Positions 26,801 to 35,392 of a stretch of DNA of 64,000 nucleotides are shown piece after piece. A model generated the notes under the pieces. The model worked only from the letters and a program-made list of their open reading frames with translations. It made no database searches and had not been told where the DNA came from. Every line of letters begins with the position of its first letter. The first letter of the stretch is position 1. Position numbers and translations under genes: made by a program. The stretch is from Pachyseris speciosa (lineage: Eukaryota; Cnidaria; Anthozoa; Scleractinia; Pachyseridae), in contig JAEMWC010001426.1 in assembly GCA_016490735.1 (NCBI GenBank), positions 5,001 through 69,000 of the forward strand. Direction: 5' to 3'.

Positions 26801-28831
26801 CAGAGCTAAACCAAACACGAATTACTTCGATAATCAATTGAAAACCGCTCTAGTTAATATGATTGCTCCTATGATTGTCCTATTATGTGTATTACCTCAA
26901 GAGATAAGGCTGCCAATGTTTCCAGTCTATCCTGATATTAGAGTATGGATTACGGTCACTGAACAGCAACACCATTTCTCGCGCGACGTCCTTCCGACAG
27001 CCTTTCTTGGTCCAGGTATTTTTCTGGCACGCTCCTGCCAAATAAATTAACTGACTTTAGATACAGCTCTCAAGCTGAACCGTAGGCTGCCCGACTTTTC
27101 AAAGTGGCTAGATTCTTCTTAGAGTTCATCAACCTTTTTGGAGATAAACAAAATTTTTAATGTATATCGCAATAATCTAATGTTGAGGCCAGGAGGTCAC
27201 TTAATACTGAAGTTTTGGCGCTGTCCCTATAGATAAATAACTAAGTAAAAGAATGAAAAGAAGAATATTTTAAACCCGAGAGTTGTTTAAGAATTTGCAG
27301 AAAACGCGCAAATTCCACGTCGTTAGCTTTGATGTACCATGCATCCCTCAGTCTTAATGCTTTAGCTTATTACAGAAACACCTACGACGCAGGAAAATCT
27401 GTCAAAGGTGATACCACTGAGAGGTAAACACCTCGCTAAGGCTGACCTCGTCATGTTTGTTTGTTCTAACCGTTGTGTTGAATACAGACTTGCTGCCAAG
27501 TCGAAACGAATTAAAAATGCTTTAGCTCATAACAGAAACAGTTACGAAGCAGGGAAATCTCTTAAACTTAAAACCACTGAAAGGTAAGCACCTGGCTAAG
27601 GCTGGCCTCGTCACGTTTGTTTGTTCCAACCGTTCTGCTTTACTTGTCTATCTGATCGGTAACTAAACTTTCTTTAAGGCGTGAACCTATTTAAGGCCAA
27701 CAAATAGGGTTGGTTCCGAGGGTATTAGCCTTTGAATGAGTCGACTGTAAAGACCCTTGCGATATAGAGAATGAGTGGCGTTCGTAGCAACAGTAGTTCC
27801 CCTTAACTGTAACACAACTTTAAAATGTGGTTTTACAGTTGAAGGGGAGTTATTCTATCGGGAGCACTCATTTAAATCATTAGGGAAACCCTTACAGAGG
27901 TAGGTACTTTTCTTAGCTGACGCCATGTGAGTGGTGACGTGGCAGTAACTGATTGACACCTCCCACGCCGCTGGCTTTTTTATGTAAATCATAAAGTAAT
28001 GCTCTTACCTGATGCTGATCCTTGAGATGCGAAGTTGAAGGAAATTAGAAGAAGGACAAAAACCTGTAAAACTTTGCACAGAATAGGATTTAATTAGAAA
28101 TTCTTCGAAATAAGGAAGAACGAAAATGAGGCCTAGAGCCAAAGGAACTCCCGATATTTTTTAGTTTAAGAAGAGATGACTTCTGTTGAACTGTTTCTTC
28201 TCACCTGTATTATCTAAAGTGGAACTTGATTCATACAGCCATTCAGTTAACAAATCTTTAGAAAACAATGGCCATTCACATAAACCCTATTGCAATTGAG
28301 CAGCTTGAATTTCATCCTGTATCTTCTGTTTTTATTTCATTTTATTTTATTTTAAAAATCCTTATTTGTCAGTGACCGTTTGAAAAAGCCACTGGACAAT
28401 GATTTCGGCTATGATCCTGATTATTTTGTTGTCGAATTAGAAGTTGATTTGAACCCCCTGTTGGAAGAAATCGCTCCCAACTAAGCATGAAAGTAAGTAG
28501 CTTTAACCATGATTATGAAGAAACCGAGTTTCATATGTTTCTAGGTCTTCTTTTTGTATCTCTCTTTCTCGCTACTGTGTCTCTAAGGGAGATAAGAAAG
28601 ACAGAGAGTATATTTTGCGTAATGTCTCTATTTCCGCGTTCTGGTATAAAAAACAATTTATGAAATCTTCGTTTTTTTTTTTTGTTGTTGTTGTTGTGTT
28701 TTTTTTAACCTGTACATGTACCAATAATTAAATTTGTTGTTATACGTTTATCAGATCGGCGAGATCATTTCCTTGCTTAGCGTTTTTCTCAAAAGCCTGT
28801 ACAAAAATTAGCAAAACTTACGTTTTCTCAT
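20821..28831 (-). CDS. secreted von Willebrand factor A domain protein
   Basis: Six exons join in phase: 28822-28831, 28009-28071, 22807-22944, 22350-22482, 21552-21822 and 20878-21048 (262 codons so far). Residues 1-24 are a signal peptide with core VFVLLLISFNF. Residues 28-72 form a small region with cysteines at 30, 38, 47 and 72. The VWA domain runs from about 75 to 255 with a complete metal-ion-dependent adhesion site: D83-A-S85-G-S87, T156 in GGSTLT and D187 in TDGQ. The last called exon ends CRNIY at a strong donor (GTAAGTG). Either an unseen terminal exon follows or translation reads through to a stop at 20821. It is likely an extracellular matrix or adhesion protein; corals have many such VWA proteins. 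Confidence 0.82.
20878..21048 (-). CDS. VWA gene exon 6
   Basis: Acceptor TTCAG, phase 0, starts SLGVHMIAIGVGSQVD. The open frame continues upstream of the acceptor but does not fit the VWA fold, so it is intron. Confidence 0.88.
21552..21822 (-). CDS. VWA gene exon 5
   Basis: Encodes FALIRYDHKV ... GGSTLTDLAL ... CIIMTDGQTHGG ... PAEDLR; donor GTAGGA, phase 0. Confidence 0.93.
21925..22172. repeat. TGG/TGA trinucleotide tract in a VWA intron
   Basis: About 250 bases of interspersed GAT, GGT and TGG triplets. It gives long artefactual ORFs (poly-Asp/Gly, poly-His, Pro/Ser) in four frames on both strands. Confidence 0.97.
22350..22482 (-). CDS. VWA gene exon 4 (MIDAS DASGS)
   Basis: Encodes CTKAVDVALVIDASGSVHQV through SGT and the first two bases of Arg115. 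Confidence 0.93.
22807..22944 (-). CDS. VWA gene exon 3 (Cys-rich linker)
   Basis: Acceptor CCACAG before 22944, chosen over one 11 bases upstream because only this one keeps phase with exon 2. Starts DRKRACVGETFKSC. Confidence 0.75.
23154..24069 (+). mobile_element. internally deleted tyrosine-recombinase-type (Crypton/DUF3504-like) element
   Basis: Bounded by perfect 24 bp inverted repeats (23154-23177 and 24046-24069, containing CATAGGTACTGAGATTT). The plus-strand ORF at 23425-23652 matches the N-terminal part of DUF3504/ZMYM-like recombinase-derived proteins (KDGNEFEPTSLRSLMASFEC pattern). It hits a stop, and the next frame (from 23660) resembles the usual C-terminal tail of the same proteins (SMTLFSGAVIQGDNFSIHID). 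The whole catalytic core is missing between them. The family call is from memory of the motif. Confidence 0.5.
24080..24215. repeat. palindromic hairpin element
   Basis: Arms start CATGGGAAATGC and end GCATTTCCCATG, with matching TTTTATTCAC blocks inside. Loop around 24130-24155. Just outside the inverted repeat of the preceding element. Confidence 0.7.
24237..24630. mobile_element. TIR element with 31 bp inverted ends
   Basis: 24237-24267 and 24600-24630 are inverted copies with one mismatch (start GCAATATACTACAAG). The 330 bp between them is AT-rich without coding sequence. Confidence 0.7.
24947..25690 (+). mobile_element. 5'-truncated LINE (CR1/L2-type reverse transcriptase C-terminus and 3' tail)
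   Basis: ORF reads GLGAIRRVRNLVPCETLIII then YKALIQLYFDYRSSVWG, followed by LQKLQNRAA, LGWDSLELRRSKQLAI and HSHNLR. This is the conserved C-terminal part of the CR1/L2/Rex reverse transcriptases. It stops at 25456, followed by a 3' tail with a TTA microsatellite and AATAAAG. The typical 5' truncation removed everything upstream. Confidence 0.85.
25911..26107. mobile_element. palindromic MITE, 197 bp
   Basis: About 70 bp inverted arms (TGGGCTATTTGCAGCTGGTC on the left; reverse complement TGGGCCCTTTGCAGCTGGTC on the right) around a 57 bp centre. Confidence 0.8.
26434..26547. mobile_element. palindromic MITE, 114 bp, with likely 10 bp target duplication
   Basis: Ends AGCCTGCGTGCAGACGTC and its inverse. 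Flanks AGTATTTGAT and AGTATTTAAT differ at one base and may be the target-site duplication. Confidence 0.75.
27356..27637 (+). repeat. two-copy tandem duplication, period 160
   Basis: 27356-27477 and 27516-27637 align closely from AATGCTTTAGCT to TTTGTTTGTTC. Each copy looks like an exon end followed by a donor (ACTGARAGGTAARC), but the downstream part is as conserved as the putative coding part. Confidence 0.8.
27770..27872. mobile_element. small palindromic MITE
   Basis: Arms AATGAGTG...TTCCCCTTAACTGTAA and TTACAGTTGAAGGGGA...CACTCATT. No coding sequence. Confidence 0.65.
28009..28071 (-). CDS. VWA gene exon 2 (signal peptide)
   Basis: Encodes LLQVFVLLLISFNFASQGSAS; donor GGTAAG. The alternative acceptor seven bases downstream breaks the hydrophobic frame. 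Confidence 0.75.
28822..28831 (-). CDS. VWA gene exon 1 (start codon)
   Basis: ATG AGA AAA C then GTAAGT. Its phase only gives a signal peptide with the AAAG acceptor before 28071. Confidence 0.65.
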
Positions 28832-29044
28832 CTTGAAATATAATGATCCAGGAACTCTGCTTGTCCTTATCCTCGAAATTAGAGTGTAAGTTTGAACAGT
28901 GTGATGGAGTGAGTACACTTGGCTGCAGTTCACGGTGTCAGAAATAAAAGTAACCAAGGTCACGAATCACTCTTTTTGATATATAAACGAGGTTAGTGAG
29001 GCTATTTTGAATACGAACAAAAGAATAATTTTAAGGCATTCATT

Positions 29045-29206
29045 ACCTTCTTTATAAGGCCTCTCCTCATAGTAAGGATTACGTGCACCGATGGGTTCCC
29101 TGTGCCATGTAGATTCCTTAGTTACAATGTTTCTTTCACCTTCCAAAAATACAACCTCTCGTTGATGTGGTGTCACTACAAGCAAAACACAGTCCCTTCC
29201 AACCAT
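29045..29206 (-). other. exon-like ORF of unknown gene
   Basis: ATG at 29204-29206 opens MVGRDCVLLVVTPHQREVVF and continues, rich in charged residues, to a phase-1 donor (GAAG then GTAATG). A possible acceptor (GCTTGTAG) lies a few codons after the ATG. It could be an alternative first exon of the VWA gene, an exon of another gene, or chance. No family recognised. Confidence 0.25.
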
Positions 29207-30299
29207 TTATTGTTTATAATTAACGTTGGAGCTATTTTTAAATTCAGTTTATATTTGAAATGTTACTTTGATGAGTATAGAGTGGTATACGATAACTGAC
29301 GGGAGCGAATTTCAACTTACCTATATTCTGTTACTGATATGGTTCAGCTGAAAGAACTTAGAACAATGATGAACAGTAGGAGAATATAGCCCTAAAGGAG
29401 CTGCAACTTAGTCGGTTGCCATAGTTATCTGTAAAACTGCTCTTTCAAAGGTACTCCTTTATTTTGCTCACCGTTAAAATGCAATATGATATCTTTCTCG
29501 GTTGCTTTAGCTAAAAACGAGTCTTTCCGTTCAGTGTAATTCCAAGTTGCACCTTAAGCGGTTACTACATCGAAAAAGTGACGCCTTCGCAGTTTTGGAA
29601 ATTAAACTGATCGAAAGGACAATAACGTCTTTCCCAGTGAGTATTTCCGTGAACAGGGTTCAGCTCACTGTGGTCATAACTGCTGACGTTATAAGTATTA
29701 AGATTTGTGATTTTCAATGATTCAATGGTTTGATTCAGACGTTTTCTCTACTCTTCGCGTCTTGTGTAGAATTTCCCAGTTGTGAAAAGCGAATATACTT
29801 CTAAAAGCGAATTGGAAATATACACCATTAATATTCTGGTGCCAAGAGACGACATGGTTTCCTTGGATTCCACTGAGTGCACTCAAAGGTTTCAAAGGTT
29901 TCTTTATTTCCACACATACAGTAAATACATACAGTAATGCTCGAGTGGCCGATCTATTATTCATTGTGAGACAACACTATCCATACGCTTACACCATCTT
30001 TTCTTATTTTTACAGGTCGAATCGATTCAGGTGTGAATTTTCATAAAAGTGTCAAATTGTTTTTCCGTGATAGGACCGCGATCTAGTTTAATCTTTCCTT
30101 TGCGCCCGTTCTTTACGAGATCCTTCGTTTCCAATCTGTGTTATCATGATTCAGATAACTTGCTCCTTCACGTGAGTGATATTACTTTCTAAATTGAACT
30201 AACTTTATGATTCGTATTTTCATTAAGTCAAGTATAACTAAGATAACGCATCAAAAAAATCAAATCAATTTATTTAAGCTCGATAAAGTGAGGAGTGGT

Positions 30300-30339
30300 T
30301 ACCCAATCTCCCGAGCCAAGGACTCATGTATTAATCGTT

Positions 30340-30370
<31 letters not shown>

Positions 30371-30409
30371 GTGTTGGTTTTTGAGGAGAGGGGAAAACCG
30401 CTGTACCCG

Positions 30410-30453
<44 letters not shown>

Positions 30454-30545
30454 AACCCACATATGACGTCGAGTCCGGGAATTGATCCCGGGCCACATTG
30501 GTGGAAGGCGAGTGCTCTCACCACTACGCCGTCCCTGCTCCGCAT
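30300..30545 (-). mobile_element. tRNA-derived SINE
   Basis: Reverse complement starts with a tRNA-like head, GGCGTAGTGGTGAGAGC (A-box region) and CCCGGGATCAATTCCCGG (B-box region). It continues into a conserved core around TTTTTCTCCGGGTACAGCGG, a motif shared by widely conserved invertebrate SINE cores, and ends in an AT-rich tail. Confidence 0.75.
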
Positions 30546-32229
30546 CAAAGTCGAATCCTCTCCCAGCTCCACTTCTTTGTCATTCACTTCCGTCAGTTCT
30601 CTTTAGGGCATTCAATACCGTAACCTAGCGACGGCATTACTAGGTAGATCTTTATAAATTGTTGGGATTAATTTTCTATTTTTCGAGAGAGAGATCCAAA
30701 TATTAAATACGCAAAAAAAAACCGATGTCCTTCTATAAAAGATGTTATTCATTGTCCAGTTAGTGTGATTTGTTCAGCAATTGAGTTATTCCCAAAATGA
30801 TCTTTTAGTAATTTAAAAGGTACAAGTTTTGTACACTTATTGTGCTGTGAAACAGATGGTTTCCGCAAGCTGTTCTTAGTTAGCTTTTTGTCACTTAAGA
30901 GTCCCATTTAAGCGGCTGTTGCGAGCAACCATCATTTGATATATAAAGGATATGCGCTCAGTCGTGAAATATTTTTCAACACGAGAAGAGAAAGCGGTCG
31001 TGAAGAGGTCATGTCATGGTCTGTTTATTATAGAAACACCAATGAAATACCAAACCATTTCATTTTCGTTGCGGCCATACTCACCCTGAGACCTCTGGCA
31101 CAGTTTTTTCCCAATACGGACCGACTTAGGCTGGCAAATAACGTGTTTATTTTTTTCGTGGACAAACTGCAGAAACTGGTTATAGGCGGACTAATCACAT
31201 GATCCTATACGTGCAAATTCCGCTTAAGCGCGAATTTGCATTGACACTTAGTCGGCGATAAACAAAATACTGCTCAGCTTTTCAAATTTCTCGTCTTACC
31301 GGGGTAAAAATTGATCCTCGAAATCTTCATGTAGATTTTTCATAGGCACTTTAAGGTCAGAAACCTGAACTGTATTAGAGGTAAATTTACTTTGCAGAGT
31401 TTTTAACCGCTTTCGAAGTAAGCTTCTTATGCAACTGAAGACTGACTCTAGCGTGAAACGTTCGCCACATCGCAAGAGAAATAATAGAAAACTCTCGTCT
31501 CTGAATTAAACTTAAGAAAACTTCGATTTGAGAATTGACAAAGTGTAAAATGCAAAGAAAAAACTATTAAAAGCAAAACGATGAGGTAAAACTACCGTTA
31601 TCCGTACAACAACAACAACAAGTGAAAAATTTGTACAACACCACAGAGACAGAATGTACAACAAAATATAAGCGTGTGCTTTCTTGATCGATTAAATCGT
31701 GAAAAGACCTCAATCATCAAAGGAAAAATTACAACACGAAGTGGAGTTGACAATGCCAAACTTGCAGTAATATATGGCGGTAAGCTAAGCTAAGTTAAGC
31801 TAAGCTAATAATAATAATAATAATAATAAAGAAAAATAATAAAAACGTTATTAATAACAATAAAATTATACCTATTTACAACTATCATAAGACAAAAAAT
31901 TTTGATGAAATAAAGAAAATATTATAAAAATCCTAGAAAACAAATCTACAAACTCAACGCCATAATTAGACTTTCTAAAATTAGCGGATGCGCTATCATT
32001 AGGCAAAAATTTTGATGAAATAAAAATATTAAAAAGATCCTAAAATAACTAATTAAAAGCTCACTTTCTAAAATTAGTGGACGCACGCTTGGCAAGCGTT
32101 TAAGCGGCAGTCATCAATGAAATCCCCTTGTGAAATTTTGTGGAAGGGTGTCCTGGAGCCTCTTACGCATGTGTGTACAGACCTTAAAATCTCAAAAGAA
32201 AGCAATGTTCTAATTCAAGTAATAGTAAT

Positions 32230-32632
32230 GTGATAAGGATATACCTCACAAATTAATGTGATTTGGTAAGCTGAAGCCACTCTAAAGGCACTAAGGCCAC
32301 ATGGTAGCGGGCATTACCCCTTAAATCTACCAAAGCAAAGATTGAGCCCAAGCATTAGCAGCCATGGACAGCTATTTCGGCCTTGTTAGGCCTCATCAGC
32401 ATGGCATAGCTAATGCTCAGGCTCAAGTACCCACATATCCATAACAAAGGCCGAAACAGCTGTCCAAGGCTGCTAATGCTTGGGCTCAATCTTTGCTTTG
32501 GTAGATTTAAGGGGTAATGCCCGCTACCATGTGGCCTAAGTGCCTTTAGAGTGGCTTCAGCTTACCAAATCACATTAATTTGTGAGGTATATCCTTGTCA
32601 CTCCAGCCACATCCCACAAGCTTTACGTTTTC
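32230..32632. mobile_element. young fold-back element, about 160 bp arms
   Basis: Arms 32230-32388 and 32442-32601 are inverted and nearly identical, around a ~50 bp loop. The 15-mer AGTAATGTGATAAGG occurs at 32224-32238 and 32633-32647. A diverged relative lies at 49735-49915. Confidence 0.85.
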
Positions 32633-32651
32633 AGTAATGTGATAAGGTTCC

Positions 32652-33707
32652 TCATTCTTCTCTGAGAGCTTCTCGGCTGCAATTGCAGTCGGTTCCCATC
32701 CCACCGTTGGTTCCAAAAACCAGGGAAGTGAAAGATCCTATTTCAACGTCCAGCACCCTCTGTTGGTACTTCCGCTTTTTCTCCTCCTCCTGCTCCTTAA
32801 CGATTGTGGATGTTGCTTTTCCCTGGTTACACTTGGAGTTAACATGCGTTACTCTGACATCGAAAAATGCTGTAACTCCTCGAGACCAGAACGTTCAGTC
32901 TTGCCTCCGGGCTTGTCACCGTGCTTTTGAGGTTGAGTCGCTCATTATCGAGGGGCTGTAGTTATGGTTCGACTTCAACGTTGGTGCAAACCTTACCAAC
33001 AAGTGAGGTAAGTAGGTTGCGAACATCATCGTGTCTCTGCGCCACAAACCCTCCCTTTTTGCATGACAGGGCATGGCAGACGGTATAATTCGCACCACAA
33101 GCACACTTGCTTGGTAAGTCAGACAGGGGCAAATTATACCTTAAGCGCAGAGAGTCTCTGAATTCTTGTTTATTCAGCACTAATCCTTCATCGACAAGAG
33201 GCACTGTGGTAAGCCACGAGCTCGCACCTTTGTCTCTAGATTGGTTAACTGACCGCAACAGATCCGAGGGTAGAGTGGAATCAATACTTTCCATTCTCGA
33301 TTTTACCGAAGATGTTTTCAAGGCTTGATGTTGTCTTTTTAATTCCTCCGTGGAATTCTCGCCTGCCACCATGAACATACCCCGTGTGGTAATAGAATCT
33401 ACGTGCTGTGCTGTTATTAACGTAGAAGCAGCAAACTGCTGTGGAGCTTCAAACCGCAAGTCGGGTATGCCTAGCCTACTTGAGCGGGTGTCAAAGTAAC
33501 GAGCTGACGCAGATCACTAGGGAGGGGCTCCGTTTGACCAAATAGTGTTGGGAGAAATAAGTCGTCGATCGCCTCTTGGATAGGGTCAATGTAATCTTCA
33601 AACGAACTTATTGTACGCATGAAGTAGGTAAACTTGGATTTGTAACCCTTCGTGAAAACAGTGTAGGTTTCTTTAATGTCCCCCTGGCTAAGACGAAGAG
33701 ACTTACG
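32652..33707 (-). pseudogene. non-LTR retrotransposon C-terminal ORF, broken
   Basis: Reads in pieces SLRLSQGDIKETYTVFTKGY, KSKFTYFMRTISSFEDYIDP, then (other frame) FEAPQQFAAS, GASSWLTTVPL, a cysteine-histidine motif CACGANYTVCHALSC, GGFVAQRHDDVRN, and after a stop and frameshift FDVRVTHVN and VLDVEIGSFTSLVFGTNGGM. This order matches the C-terminal tail of a LINE-type ORF common in aquatic invertebrates. Broken by a frameshift near 33500, a stop at about 32962 and another shift near 32850. 5' truncated at about 33707. Confidence 0.75.
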
Positions 33708-33739
33708 AGCACTTTTATATATAGCAACTGTGATTAAAT

Positions 33740-33885
33740 TTTTAGCTATATGTATATTAGGTGTATATAGGGATATGTGTATATTTTCTTATATCTCTCT
33801 TATATTTCTCTTACTTTTTATTAGATTTTATTATTGTAACGATTAATCTAATTCAGCCTTTGGCTGTGATTTTGATCTGAATAAA

Positions 33886-33957
<72 letters not shown>
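33740..33957 (+). mobile_element. LINE 3' tail ending in (CTAT)n
   Basis: AT-rich tail with TTCAGCCTTTGGCTG hairpin and AATAAA, ending in the microsatellite (CTAT)18 at 33886-33957. It abuts the truncated 5' end of the minus-strand LINE. Confidence 0.6.
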
Positions 33958-35126
33958 GAGGCTGGCTCCTTGCTATCTCAGATAACGCCTCGAGCTCTCC
34001 TTCCCATCCAAGGACCTTTTCCCGACAATATTGATCTTTGAACTCTTGAGATCCGATGACGGCCCCTAAAACAACCATTCATGGTTTATATAAAACATCA
34101 CTTATGCCACTTTAAGCGCTTTCACTTTGATGAAAATTCTCGCTCGCTTCCAAACTTTGCTTCAAAGTCGGCAGCAGTCCATACTCGGAGTCTAGTTGGG
34201 AAAATCAGGACCGCTGCTACGCGCGCCATCAGCAAATCAGATTCAAGGATTTAGGATTACGAACCCGGCTGAATTGCTTCAGAAAAAAAATGTTACTTTC
34301 ACGCTTGAAGATATCATGTTTTCGCACGAAAGCTCACCTGGTATTTCATTGGTGTTTATATATAATAAAGGGAAATATTAGCTTTTCTACTCCATGGCAC
34401 ATAATATGCTTAGCCGAGCCGTAATTAAAGTCAAGTGTACATCCCCAAAGGAAAACTGAAAACTAGAGAGCATTACAAGCTGTTAACAATCACTATTGGC
34501 CATTTGCAGTAACAGGAATCTGATAAGAATAAAACAGTCTTGAAAAATGTATTGTTTAATGAAACTCATCGCACTACGAAAAAGTATCGAAAAACTTTAA
34601 AAAGAATCGAATCTACAACTTCAAACAATAGACGCTGTCAGTGACAGATTTACAATTCTTCAGTCCCTACAATGCTCTTCTTCTGTTTTGCTATGATCGA
34701 TATGGCAGGTAAGCTGTAGCCTTTAAGAGTCCTCAGATCAGTTGCGCGAATGAGCGGTAAAAAGATCCTGTGCGCGGTACAGATCTTAGGCATGTTAGAA
34801 AAAGAAAGAGACTGTTCGCAGTCTAGGTAACCTAATACCTAAGAAGCTGTTTGCTTTTTCAGCTGTACGAAAACACAATCACTCAAATAGCATATGGTTT
34901 TCATCTATCCAAAACTGAATAGAAAGAAGCACTACTAAGTTACAAGGGTAACAAAGTTTATTCTTGGATCCCTATATGTATACGAGGGACTGGTTAAGCT
35001 ATAAAAAAAATATCTTACGCTTCTTCTAAATAGAAACACAGTGCTGGTAACTGTGAAATTCTACAACAAAGAAAATGCAAGGCTATAGAAAATGAGTTAT
35101 GCTTCATTCAAACTTTACGTACAGGA
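33958..35126. other. intergenic, includes the 3' untranslated region of the alkaline phosphatase
   Basis: 34750-34830 aligns with 62400-62465 downstream of the second phosphatase, so the segmental duplication extends past the stop codon. No other feature recognised. Confidence 0.5.
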
Positions 35127-35392
35127 CTACAAAATCCACGACCCTGCAATCAGTAATAAGGGATACAGCGGAGCAACGGACAACACACGGCCTCCACTGA
35201 TCTTAGGCTTCTCTCCACAGGTCGTAGGCTTCTCTCCACTGGTCTTAGGCTTGCCTCCCCTGTTCACGTGTTTCTCACATGATGTCTGCTTGCTTTCACT
35301 CAAGCACAAGGCGTGATCCATCACGTGAAACACATACTGCTGCTCCACCACACCATGAAACAAGTAGGCACCAGGGCCATCCGCGAATACTC
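35127..35392 (-). CDS. alkaline phosphatase exon 8 (C-terminus, GPI signal)
   Basis: Acceptor TTTCACAG, phase 1. [20 protein letters not shown] then [10 protein letters not shown], a lysine/proline linker with a 24-base internal tandem repeat, and the hydrophobic end; stop at 35127-35129. Assigned to this gene because its intron flank and that of exon 7 match one continuous intron in the paralogue. Confidence 0.85.

Larger units (their letters stand above)
22945..28008. other. VWA gene intron 2, filled with repeats
   Basis: A 5 kb intron between the signal-peptide exon and the Cys-rich exon. It contains the recombinase-type remnant, two hairpin elements, a LINE end and three palindromic MITEs, described separately, and a 160 bp tandem duplication. 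Confidence 0.75.
28832..32229. other. intergenic, mostly unassigned
   Basis: Contains an exon-like segment (29045-29206), a LINE-type 3' tail on the minus strand near 29880-29950 (AATAAAGAAACC), a SINE (30300-30545) and a short (AAT)n tract at 31807-31829. Nothing else recognised. Confidence 0.5.
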
